Source: Listeria valentina
GTDB lineage: Bacteria; Bacillota; Bacilli; Lactobacillales; Listeriaceae
Length of the DNA: 64,000 nucleotides
NCBI RefSeq assembly: GCF_011800755.1
Contig: NZ_JAATJW010000002.1
Span: forward strand, 1 to 64,000
Direction: 5' to 3'
The first letter of the stretch is position 1. The number at the start of each line of letters is the position of its first letter. Both the position numbers and the translations under genes were made by a program. Of this stretch, positions 19,178-27,169 are shown in pieces. Below the pieces are notes generated by a model. The model was given only the letters and a program-made list of their open reading frames with translations. It had not been told where the DNA came from and ran no database searches.

Positions 19178-19987
19178 TTAAATAAAGTCTACAAATCTTT
19201 CACGGAATTTCATGTATAAGGTGGAACCGACAACCAAGAAGAAGCCAGTCAAACACCAGAAGTAAAGCGTATAAGATGGCATTTCAAAGAACCACTTGTT
19301 CATAAGGAACGAATCCCTAAAGCCATTTACGAGATACATGAATGGGTTAAGCTGCAAGAGATTTGCTGCCCAGCCCGGAAGAAGCGATGGAATATTCCAA
19401 ACGATCCCCGTTAAGTAAAAGAGTACACGCATAACGCTTTGCAAAGCTAAATTGTAGTCACGGATTAGAATCGTAACCGTTGCATTGAAAAGTGAAAATG
19501 CGAATAAAAAGAAAATCATCGCGACAAAATAATAAATAAATTGGAACCAATAAATCGTAATTGGAGTTCCTTTTAACAAGAAAATGATTAGCATGATCAC
19601 AAGCATAACTGCAAAACTCATTAAGTTGGACACAATCGTAATGCTTGGCAAAATGCTCATCGGAAAATTCATTTTAGAAACCATATTAATTTTATTAAAA
19701 ATACTATTTGTTCCTTGAAGCACGACGCTATTGATAAAAAACCATGGTACAATCCCCGCAAGCATCCATTCAAGGAAGCTAACGTTTCCGGCAATCATCT
19801 GTGAACCACGGAACCCGTAGCCGAACACAAGAAAATAAATAGCAACTTGTATCAGTGGATTTAAAACTTCCCACAAAATCCCGAGATAGTGACTCTGGTA
19901 GCTTGCTCTGTCTTCATAACGTGCAATCCGGAACATCATAGGCGTATGTTTCACTTGTTCTTTTAAAACTTCAAACACTTGTTTCAC
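19178..19987 (-). CDS. tagG: Teichoic acid export permease TagG
   Basis: Membrane subunit of the teichoic acid ABC exporter (ABC-2 type). The 269 residues contain six hydrophobic segments, for example IQVAIYFLVFGYGF, LMSFAVMLVIMLIIFLL and YFVAMIFFLFAFSLF, and the family features HYLGILWEVLNPLIQV and WNIPSLLPG. The start is a GTG at 19987 with AAGAAG seven bases upstream. It is followed by tagH as a two-gene operon. The 285-base upstream region holds a notable hairpin (20140-20168). Confidence 0.94.
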   Translation of the reverse strand: MKQVFEVLKEQVKHTPMMFRIARYEDRASYQSHYLGILWEVLNPLIQVAIYFLVFGYGFRGSQMIAGNVSFLEWMLAGIVPWFFINSVVLQGTNSIFNKINMVSKMNFPMSILPSITIVSNLMSFAVMLVIMLIIFLLKGTPITIYWFQFIYYFVAMIFFLFAFSLFNATVTILIRDYNLALQSVMRVLFYLTGIVWNIPSLLPGWAANLLQLNPFMYLVNGFRDSFLMNKWFFEMPSYTLYFWCLTGFFLVVGSTLYMKFRERFVDFI

Positions 19988-20139
19988 AAAAACACTTCTT
20001 TCTGAGATTAGTCAAAACAAAGATCTTTAATTCATTGCTATAAGCATCTCTCCTTAACTGAACTTACCCGTTTCCGATGCTTTTGGTTTGTTAAATCACG
20101 TATGTCAATTCTTCCACTGCGTGCAAGTTACAAGATTTT

Positions 20140-20168
20140 GGGTAGTGCTTTTTACGAAAACACTACCC
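20140..20168 (-). other. Long stem-loop in the tagGH leader region
   Basis: GGGTAGTG and CACTACCC pair; apart from one bulged base the stem continues with TTTT/AAAA around a four-base TACG loop, giving about 12 pairs. No T-run follows in either direction, and it lies about 150 bases upstream of tagG. Confidence 0.65.
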
Positions 20169-20225
20169 TATGTAAAGTTACCCTAAAAACATGATTTTGT
20201 AAAGCGTTATTCCAAACTTTCATTC

Positions 20226-20262
20226 AAAAAAACAGGCGCGAGGAACCCCTCGCACCTGCCTG
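20226..20262 (-). terminator. Terminator of pycA
   Basis: A GC-rich hairpin (core GCGAGG/CCTCGC, extended by CAGG/CCTG) followed on the minus strand by a T-run (complement of 20226-20232), just after the pycA stop. Confidence 0.8.
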
Positions 20263-20272
20263 TGTTACTCGC

Positions 20273-23200
20273 TTAAATTCGGCTAACTTCCATCAGTAGA
20301 TCGCCAGATTCAATCGTATCTCCATCCGAAACGTAAATCGTGTTCACTTCCCCATCAAATGGTGCTTGAATCGTTGTTTCCATTTTCATTGCTTCTGTAA
20401 TCAGAAGGGAATCACCTTTTTTCACGCGTTGGCCTTTTTTCGCCACTACTTGGATAACAGACCCAGTAAGTGTCGCACCCACGTGTTCTGGGTTCGTCGA
20501 GTCGATCTTACGTCTTGCGATCACCGTCGATTGAACGTTGAAGTCTTGGATATTAATCTCACGAGGCTGTCCATTTAATTCAAAGTAAATCACACGCGTT
20601 CCGTCTGCGATAGGTTCCCCGATAGAATTCAGCTTGATCAGTAAAATTTTTCCTTTCTCAAGCTCCACTTGAATCGTTTCCCCAAGTCGCATTCCTTTAT
20701 AGAACGTTGGCGTATCAAGCACAGTCACGTCACCATATTTATTAATCATTTCTTGATAGTCAAGGAATACTTTGGGATAAAGAATGTACGCAAGAACGTC
20801 TTTCTCAGAAGGTTCATAGCCAATCTTCTCCTGTAATTCTTCCTTCACTGCCGCAAAATCAACAGGATCCATATTTGCTCCTGGACGATCGCTTAGCGGT
20901 TTTTGTCCTTTTAAAATAATTTTTTGCAGCTTCTCAGGGAATCCGCCATATGGCTGCCCGATTTCGCCTTTGAAGAATTCGATAACAGAATCAGGGAAAT
21001 CAAGTGATTCGCCTTTTTCGTAAATCAAGTCTTCCGTCAAATCATTTTGGACCATGAAGAGTGCCATGTCACCTACTACTTTTGAAGAAGGTGTTACTTT
21101 GACAATATCTCCAAACATTCGGTTAACCGTCGTATACATTTGTTTGACTTCATCCCAGCGGTCACCAAGACCAACTGCTTTGGCTTGTTGCTGCAAGTTC
21201 GTATACTGTCCGCCCGGCATTTCATGAATATAAACTTCTGTTTGCGGCGAATTGAGCGCATTATCAAAGTCTTTATAGTACTTCCGAACATCTTCCCAGT
21301 AGTGGTTGATGATCTGCGAGTTATGCGCATCTAAATTCGTTTGACGTTTCCCATTTTCAAGACCATAGTAAAGCCCTGTCATACTTGGCTGACTCGTTGC
21401 CCCACTCATGGCACTGGATGCCACATCTACAATATCTACGCCCGCACTAACAGCAGCGGCATACGTATAAATGCCGTTTCCGCTCGTATCATGAGTATGC
21501 AAATGGATGGGCACATCTACCGTATCTTTCAGTTCATTAATCAAACGATAAGCTGCTTGTGGTTTCAGTAAGCCTGCCATATCCTTAATGCCTAGAATAT
21601 GTGTTCCTTGCGCCACTAACTCTTTCGCCATGTCTTTATAGTAATCAATTGTATATTTTGTCCGAGTTTCATCGTCAATATCCCCTGTGTAACAAATTGC
21701 AGCTTCTACCATCTTGCCAGAATCACGAACAGCTTCAATCGAAACTTCCATGCCTTTAATCCAGTTCAAGCTGTCAAACACGCGGAACACATCAATCCCA
21801 GAATCCGCTGAAAGCTTCACAAATTCGCGAATCACATTATCCGGATAGTTTTTATAGCCAACCGCATTTGCCCCGCGAAGAAGCATCTGGAACATCACAT
21901 TTGGAATTTGCTTCCGAAGCGTTTCAAGTCGAACCCATGGATCTTCATTCAAGAACCGATAAGCCACATCAAAAGTGGCCCCGCCCCACATTTCAAACGA
22001 AAACATGTTAGGTAGCAAATGCGCCATCGCATCGGCAATTCGGAAGATATCTTTGGAACGAACGCGCGTTGCAAGCAAGGACTGATGCGCATCCCGAAGT
22101 GTCGTATCTGTCAGTAGCACTTCATTTTGCTGTTTGACCCAATCGACCACACCAGCTGGTCCTTTTGCATCCAAAATTTGTTTCGTTCCATCTGGAATTG
22201 GCTCGTTATAAGGAATTTTTGGCACACGTGGTTCACCAGAAACAGGTTTTTCTTCTTGCTTAATGCCCGGGAAGCCATTTACAGTCACATTACTGATATA
22301 ACGCAACGTTTTCGTTCCACGGTCACGTACATGTGGGAATTTGAAAAGTTCCGGTGTTGAATCAATAAAGGACGTATTATAATTTCCGCTAATAAAATCC
22401 GGATGACGTACTACATTTAATAAGAATGGTACGTTTGTTTTCACACCACGAATCCGGAATTCAATCAAGTTCCGAACCATTTTACGAACGGATTGTTCAA
22501 AAGTCATTCCCCATGTGGAAAGTTTTACAAGTAGCGAATCATAAAATGGCGTTACAACTGTTCCTTGGAAGCCATTCCCAGCGTCAAGACGCACGCCAAA
22601 TCCACCTGTTGAACGATAAGTATTAATTCGCCCTGTATCCGGCATGAAATTGTTAAGCGGATCTTCAGTTGTAATCCGGCACTGAATCGCAGAACCATTA
22701 ATCCTAATTTCTTCTTGTTTAGGAATTGCAACAAGTTGATCGTGCATGGAATAGCCATCCGCAATATAAAGCTGACTTTGCACAATATCAATTCCTGTGA
22801 TCATTTCTGTAATTGTATGTTCCACTTGAACTCGTGGGTTTACTTCGATGAAATAGAAATCTTCTCCTTCAACTAGGAATTCGACTGTCCCGGCATTCAA
22901 GTAAGAAACATTTTTCATCAATTTAACGGCTGCATCACAAATTCTGCCGCGAAGTTCAGATGTAATAGCGTTACATGGTGCAACTTCCACTACTTTTTGA
23001 TGACGACGTTGAACTGAGCAATCCCGTTCAAACAAGTGAACAATGTTCCCATGTGAATCCCCTAAAATTTGCACTTCAATATGCTTTGGATTCATCACGC
23101 ATTTTTCCACATACACTTCATCATTTCCAAAAGCAGCTTTTGCTTCAGAAGACGCCCGATTAAAGGCTTCTTCTACATTTTCTTCTGCTTCGACAACGCG

Positions 23201-23713
23201 CATGCCACGTCCGCCACCACCAAGGGAAGCTTTAATCATTAGTGGGTACCCATTTTGTTTCCCAAATTGAATGACTTCTTCAATACCAGAAACAGGGCCG
23301 TCGCTCCCTGGAATAACTGGAATATCTGCTAAAAGTGCTTGTTCTTTGGCTTTAATCTTATCGCCAAACATATCTAAGTGTTTCGATTTTGGTCCAACAA
23401 AAATGATGCCTTCTTCTTCGCATCGTTTTGCAAATTCAATATTCTCCGAAAGAAAACCATATCCAGGATGAATCGCATCAACAGAAGCTTCTTTGGCAAT
23501 CTCTATAATGTTTTCAATATCCAAATAAGCATCAATCGGTTTTTTTCCTTCCCCGACTAAATAAGCTTCATCCGCTTTATATCTGTGGAAAGCTGCAGTA
23601 TCTTCTTGTGAGTAAATTGCTACTGTCTTGATTTTGAGTTCAGTGCAAGCACGCAAAACCCGAATGGCAATCTCACCACGGTTTGCAACAAGCACTTTTT
23701 TAATTTGATTCAT
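20273..23713 (-). CDS. pycA: Pyruvate carboxylase
   Basis: Biotin enzyme that carboxylates pyruvate to oxaloacetate, the main anaplerotic route in Listeria, which has a split TCA cycle. The 1146 residues contain in order: biotin carboxylase (KVLVANRGEIAIRVLRA, SLGGGGRGMR, FIEVNPRVQVEHT), carboxyltransferase (TLLTDTTLRDAHQSLLATR, FEMWGGATFDV, HTHDTSGNG, about residues 530-1000) and a C-terminal biotinyl domain with the ITEAMKMETT lysine. ATG 23713 has GGAGG upstream. In L. monocytogenes the enzyme is inhibited by c-di-AMP (known of the family). Monocistronic, with a structured leader. Confidence 0.98.
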   Translation of the reverse strand: MNQIKKVLVANRGEIAIRVLRACTELKIKTVAIYSQEDTAAFHRYKADEAYLVGEGKKPIDAYLDIENIIEIAKEASVDAIHPGYGFLSENIEFAKRCEEEGIIFVGPKSKHLDMFGDKIKAKEQALLADIPVIPGSDGPVSGIEEVIQFGKQNGYPLMIKASLGGGGRGMRVVEAEENVEEAFNRASSEAKAAFGNDEVYVEKCVMNPKHIEVQILGDSHGNIVHLFERDCSVQRRHQKVVEVAPCNAITSELRGRICDAAVKLMKNVSYLNAGTVEFLVEGEDFYFIEVNPRVQVEHTITEMITGIDIVQSQLYIADGYSMHDQLVAIPKQEEIRINGSAIQCRITTEDPLNNFMPDTGRINTYRSTGGFGVRLDAGNGFQGTVVTPFYDSLLVKLSTWGMTFEQSVRKMVRNLIEFRIRGVKTNVPFLLNVVRHPDFISGNYNTSFIDSTPELFKFPHVRDRGTKTLRYISNVTVNGFPGIKQEEKPVSGEPRVPKIPYNEPIPDGTKQILDAKGPAGVVDWVKQQNEVLLTDTTLRDAHQSLLATRVRSKDIFRIADAMAHLLPNMFSFEMWGGATFDVAYRFLNEDPWVRLETLRKQIPNVMFQMLLRGANAVGYKNYPDNVIREFVKLSADSGIDVFRVFDSLNWIKGMEVSIEAVRDSGKMVEAAICYTGDIDDETRTKYTIDYYKDMAKELVAQGTHILGIKDMAGLLKPQAAYRLINELKDTVDVPIHLHTHDTSGNGIYTYAAAVSAGVDIVDVASSAMSGATSQPSMTGLYYGLENGKRQTNLDAHNSQIINHYWEDVRKYYKDFDNALNSPQTEVYIHEMPGGQYTNLQQQAKAVGLGDRWDEVKQMYTTVNRMFGDIVKVTPSSKVVGDMALFMVQNDLTEDLIYEKGESLDFPDSVIEFFKGEIGQPYGGFPEKLQKIILKGQKPLSDRPGANMDPVDFAAVKEELQEKIGYEPSEKDVLAYILYPKVFLDYQEMINKYGDVTVLDTPTFYKGMRLGETIQVELEKGKILLIKLNSIGEPIADGTRVIYFELNGQPREINIQDFNVQSTVIARRKIDSTNPEHVGATLTGSVIQVVAKKGQRVKKGDSLLITEAMKMETTIQAPFDGEVNTIYVSDGDTIESGDLLMEVSRI

Positions 23714-23753
23714 ACTTTTCCTCCTAACCAACACTCCGCCTTTTTAAGCGTAT

Positions 23754-23787
23754 AAGCCAAAACACCCGAAAGAGTTTTCAGTGGCTT
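23754..23787 (-). other. Stem-loop in the pycA leader
   Basis: AAGCC/GGCTT and AAAAC/GTTTT form two stacked 5-bp stems with a four-base bulge on one side and a loop containing TTTCGGG. There is no T-run, so it is not a terminator. It lies about 40 bases before the pycA start, within the transcript expected from the 23868-23897 promoter. Confidence 0.55.
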
Positions 23788-23867
23788 TGCTTTTTTAAAT
23801 TTGCGTATCTTCTGCTTATTTCGTTCTCTCGAAAAACGCCAGCAATAGGATGTAAGATATACTCCTA

Positions 23868-23897
23868 ATTATAGTATTAAAAGGTACTAAAAGTAAA
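23868..23897 (-). promoter_or_regulatory. Promoter of pycA
   Basis: Minus strand TTTACT (-35) and perfect TATAAT (-10), 18 bases apart, giving a leader of about 150 bases. Confidence 0.55.
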
Positions 23898-23971
23898 TTG
23901 TTTTCTTCTGACATTAGAAAATCCCTTCAAAAAACACATACATTCTAACCTATACACTTGTTAAACATTCG

Positions 23972-24013
23972 GAAAAAAAGAAAACACTTTTTCACTAAAA
24001 AAAGTGTTTTCTT
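23972..24013 (-). terminator. Terminator of the ftsW-like gene
   Basis: GAAAACACTTT (23980-23990) and AAAGTGTTTTC (24001-24011) form an 11-bp stem, with a T-run on the minus strand. It separates the FtsW-like gene from pycA. Confidence 0.8.
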
Positions 24014-24016
24014 TGG

Positions 24017-25183
24017 CTATTTCTGCTTGCCATATTTCCGCTTATAGTTAGAAAGCATCCCCACGTTAAGTACAATTCCCATCAAAATCGAAAGCACCAT
24101 GAGAGATGAACCTCCGTAACTGATAAATGGAAGGGTAACCCCCGTAATCGGAATCGTCCCAGAAGCTCCACCTAAATTGATAAAAGCTTGGATTCCGATC
24201 AATCCAGCTGTCCCGTAGCAAATTAACGCGCCAAATGGGTTGTCTGTGCGAAGTCCAGTGACAATGGTTTTAAAGATAATGAAAAACAAACCGAGAAGCA
24301 CAAACAATACGCCAAAAACGCCTAATTCTTCAGCGATCACCGCAATGATAAAATCGGTATGGGCTTCTGGTAGATAACCAAGCTTTTGAACACTTTGTCC
24401 GAGCCCTTGGCCAAAGAAGCCACCAGAACCGATCGCGTAGTAAGAGTTTACAAGTTGATGCCCAGTTGTCCCCTGGTCGCGAAACGGATTCATAAAACCA
24501 GTAAAACGACCAAGCCGTGTCGGGGAAATAATTTGTGACTGGATGTGATCTGGTAAAAGTAAGACGATGATCGTTAATACGACTAAAATACCAACACCCA
24601 GTCCAATTAATTTCAGCATGCTTTTAAGCCGCATTCCCGAACACAAAATTATACAACAACCTGTAAGGAAAATGATCATTGCCGTGCCAAGATCGGGCTG
24701 TATCGCAATTAAAAAGCAAACAAACGCTAGGAAAAAGACAGGTGGTAATACCCCTTTGTTAAAATCATCTATGTAACTTTGTTTTTTAGCATAGATTGCG
24801 GCCAAATAAATAATTACCGAGATTTTCACAAATTCACCTGGTTGAAGAGAAGCTGCTCCTAAGCGAAACCAACTTTGAGCGTTGTTCGCGGCATGTCCTA
24901 CAAAAAAGATCATCAGTAAAAGAAAGACCGATCCAAACATCATAGGAATCAAAAACTTATTTTTTTGAAAAACATGATACGGAAAAAGAGCAAATCCAAT
25001 AAAGAAAATCAGACTGATAATCAAATTTTTCACTTGACGCACATAATAAAAATCAGCCGGCAATTCATGACGATAAGCAAGTGACCAACTTGCACTATAC
25101 ACCATGACAAGACCGAACAAACAAAGTAAAATATAAACAACAATTAGTGAATAGTCATATGACTTTAAGATTCTTTTTAACAT
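24017..25183 (-). CDS. ftsW: FtsW/RodA/SpoVE-family peptidoglycan polymerase
   Basis: A SEDS-family glycan polymerase with about ten membrane helices in 388 residues; works with a class B penicillin-binding protein to polymerise lipid II. Family motifs: GLVMVYSAS in helix 1, RLGAASLQPGEFVKI, AIQPDLGTAMI, GQGLGQSVQKLGYLPEAHTDF (shown in part) and PFISYGGSS near the C-terminus. The position next to pycA and ylaN matches the ftsW locus of Bacillus and Listeria. The division rather than elongation assignment is by synteny. Confidence 0.92.
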   Translation of the reverse strand: MLKRILKSYDYSLIVVYILLCLFGLVMVYSASWSLAYRHELPADFYYVRQVKNLIISLIFFIGFALFPYHVFQKNKFLIPMMFGSVFLLLMIFFVGHAANNAQSWFRLGAASLQPGEFVKISVIIYLAAIYAKKQSYIDDFNKGVLPPVFFLAFVCFLIAIQPDLGTAMIIFLTGCCIILCSGMRLKSMLKLIGLGVGILVVLTIIVLLLPDHIQSQIISPTRLGRFTGFMNPFRDQGTTGHQLVNSYYAIGSGGFFGQGLGQSVQKLGYLPEAHTDFIIAVIAEELGVFGVLFVLLGLFFIIFKTIVTGLRTDNPFGALICYGTAGLIGIQAFINLGGASGTIPITGVTLPFISYGGSSLMVLSILMGIVLNVGMLSNYKRKYGKQK

Positions 25184-25289
25184 ATCCCTCTTCCAATCCT
25201 AGCTGTTCCTGCAAAGCCTATTTTTTTCATTATAATGAAAAAAACGTCTCATGAAAAGCAATCTCCTCTAAATAAAGTATTTTGATAAT

Positions 25290-25324
25290 AAAAAAGCGTC
25301 CGCAAAAAACGCAGACCCTTTTTT
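25290..25324 (-). terminator. Terminator after ylaN
   Basis: An imperfect hairpin (GTC-GC/GC-GAC with one mismatch) flanked by A-runs and T-runs, directly after the ylaN stop codon. Confidence 0.5.
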
Positions 25325-25326
25325 GG

Positions 25327-25602
25327 TTAATGTTTATTCATCGAGAGTTCATGTAAAGTTGATAACTCTTTTTCAAGCGTTGCTAAAAGTTTCTTGCCTT
25401 CTTCTGCTTCGAGCAATCCTAAACGAATGGCAAAATTAATTTCCCGTGACAAACCGTACATTTGCGTATCTAACACTTCTTCATACGCTGGGCACTGCGG
25501 CAATGTTAAATTATCCATCTGAACTTTAATCAGCTGTAATATCCGCTTGGCATCTTCTTTTAGTAACTCCACCGCCTGATCTCGATGATTCGTTTGATCC
25601 AT
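25327..25602 (-). CDS. ylaN: YlaN family protein (DUF1507)
   Basis: A 91-residue helical cytoplasmic protein with the family core [39 protein letters not shown] and FAIRLGLL. YlaN is conserved in Firmicutes; recent work on Bacillus and Staphylococcus links it to iron binding and to Fur-dependent control. ATG 25602 is preferred to the adjacent GTG (25605) because GGGGG lies nine bases before it. It is divergent from ylaI, as in Bacillus. Confidence 0.93.
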   Translation of the reverse strand: MDQTNHRDQAVELLKEDAKRILQLIKVQMDNLTLPQCPAYEEVLDTQMYGLSREINFAIRLGLLEAEEGKKLLATLEKELSTLHELSMNKH

Positions 25603-25737
25603 CACAGATAACCCCCTGTCGTACGCGATAAACGCTTAATCTACTTTTTCTCTATCTAAAAGTATAGCATAAAAAAAACAGTCTGCAAATGCTTTCCATT
25701 CATAAATTCTTCCTTTTCCCCCTTTTTCAAAACATGT

Positions 25738-25743
25738 TATAAT
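25738..25743 (+). promoter_or_regulatory. Extended -10 promoter of ylaI
   Basis: TGTTATAAT (perfect TATAAT with a TGn extension) lies 21 bases before the ylaI start. Confidence 0.5.
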
Positions 25744-25764
25744 AAAGTTATCGAGGTGATAAGA

Positions 25765-26007
25765 ATGAAAGCAACTTGTATTTTATGTGGAACTGTTAAT
25801 GAACTAGATGATCGCGATTTCAAAACAAAGCGATTAAGAAATAAACCTATTCGGTTATATTTATGCCCAGAGTGTGATCATCGCATCGCCATAAAAACCA
25901 TGGAACGTATCAATTCTGGAAAATTCCGATTCAATAAATCATTTACAAAACCTTTTAGCCAACTAAAACGCGAAGTTGAGGCTAAAGAAAAAGAAAATGC
26001 GGAATAA
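25765..26007 (+). CDS. ylaI: YlaI family zinc-ribbon protein (DUF2197)
   Basis: An 80-residue protein starting MKATCILCGTVNELDD. Two CxxC pairs (CILC and CPEC) frame a small zinc ribbon, and the rest is charged (C-terminus KREVEAKEKENAE). GAGGTGAT precedes ATG 25765. Function is unknown; the gene is conserved beside ylaN. Confidence 0.88.
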   Translation: MKATCILCGTVNELDDRDFKTKRLRNKPIRLYLCPECDHRIAIKTMERINSGKFRFNKSFTKPFSQLKREVEAKEKENAE

Positions 26008-26083
26008 AAAAAGAAGCTTGAAACGAAGAAGCGGATGATAGGAAATGAATTTCCTTGTCGCTTTTTTCGTTCCAAGCTTTTTA
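26006..26083. terminator. Bidirectional terminator between ylaI and the lipoprotein gene
   Basis: A long inverted repeat (AAGCTTG-AACGAA with its complement, plus an inner AAGCG/CGCTT and GGAAAT/ATTTCC) with A/T-runs on both sides, between convergent genes. Confidence 0.8.
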
Positions 26084-26953
26084 TTATTGAACTTTAAATA
26101 CTGCGATTTCATCGTCGCCTTTTACAGCTTTATTATCCATTTTACTTGGATTTGGAACTGCTAGACGAGGATTTGATTTCAAGTCTTCAAATTTAGCTTC
26201 ATCTAAAATATAAGTGACGAAACCTTCCGCTGTTTTTCCTGGTGAAAAGACATAAGGATCACTTGTGCTTCCTTTAATCTTGTATTTTGCAGGGACAAAA
26301 TTGTCTAAACTTCCTCCAGTAACCGAAGTATTTCCAGCTAAACTAATTTGTTCAGGCTTATAAGTTAAATTCTGATTGGTTTGATTGAAAATCGAGAAAT
26401 CAATCGTTACAACATAGCCACCTTTTTGAATAGAACTTTCAGGTGAATACTGGTTGATTTCTTTTGTTGGATTTTCTACTTTCTCTACCTTATATTGATT
26501 GACACGAATCGTAAGCGAACCAAAGTCTTTAATGAATGTTGGCGCGTAACTACCGTAAACTGTTGTTACCTTGCCTCCTGTGATAGGTTCTACATTCGAA
26601 ACACTAAAAGCACTTTTTGAAATCTGAGGAGCAGCAATCGTTGGTTTTGCGGTAGTTTTGTTTTCGCTCTTAGATTCATTTGTGTTCGTTGATTCTTTAG
26701 ATTTATTCGCATCATTTGTCACTTTTGTATCATTATTTTCAGACGAAGAATCATCGGCCTTTTCCTCATTAGATTTAGCCGTATTCGATTGTTCTTCATC
26801 ACCTTTTTCTTTTGTCTTCTTATCCTTTTTCTCAGCTTTTTGTTCCTGTTTCTTCTCATCGTTTTTCTCTTTGTCAGCAGATTTATCGGAACCACAAGCT
26901 ACAACAAAAAGGGCAACCATCAAAATCATAATGGCACTTAACCACTTTTTCAT
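26084..26953 (-). CDS. Lipoprotein with a charged linker and a C-terminal beta domain (DUF5067-like)
   Basis: Exported lipoprotein of about 289 residues. The signal peptide MKKWLSAIMILMVALFVVAC ends in a lipobox (VVAC, Cys20). Residues about 21-105 are a low-complexity linker rich in Lys, Glu, Asp, Ser and Asn. The C-terminal 160 residues form a beta-rich domain (GSLTIRVNQYKVEKVEN, GYVVTIDFSIFNQTNQNLTY) of the kind found in DUF4352/DUF5067 immunoglobulin-like lipoproteins. ATG 26953 has AAGGAG upstream. Function unknown; monocistronic. Confidence 0.85.
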   Translation of the reverse strand: MKKWLSAIMILMVALFVVACGSDKSADKEKNDEKKQEQKAEKKDKKTKEKGDEEQSNTAKSNEEKADDSSSENNDTKVTNDANKSKESTNTNESKSENKTTAKPTIAAPQISKSAFSVSNVEPITGGKVTTVYGSYAPTFIKDFGSLTIRVNQYKVEKVENPTKEINQYSPESSIQKGGYVVTIDFSIFNQTNQNLTYKPEQISLAGNTSVTGGSLDNFVPAKYKIKGSTSDPYVFSPGKTAEGFVTYILDEAKFEDLKSNPRLAVPNPSKMDNKAVKGDDEIAVFKVQ

Positions 26954-27123
26954 CGCACACACTCCTTCCTGATACTTTCACTATAACAGAAATCCCCCAA
27001 CATTACAATTATGTTACAAACATTTCTTTTGAAAAACAAGCCAGAGAAAATTTACCTCTCTTAATTCTCCCCAGTCAGCTTGTTTTGTTATACATTAATA
27101 TATCAAAAACTAGAATTTGTTAC

Positions 27124-27165
27124 AAATAAAGACGACACGGCTTTCGAGCTGTATCGCCTTTATTT
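27124..27165 (-). terminator. Terminator of typA
   Basis: AAATAAAG (27124-27131) pairs with CTTTATTT (27158-27165), with inner CGA/TCG and AGC pairs around a TTCG loop. Confidence 0.75.
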
Positions 27166-27169
27166 ATCA

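Noticed and set aside
8150-19987. Possible horizontally acquired island in the teichoic acid block
   Set aside because: No integrase, tRNA junction, repeats or insertion sequences are seen, and base composition was not measured.
26658-26972. 104-codon Ser/Phe-rich frame opposite the lipoprotein gene
   Set aside because: It is the reverse of the Lys/Glu/Asp-rich linker, a compositional shadow.
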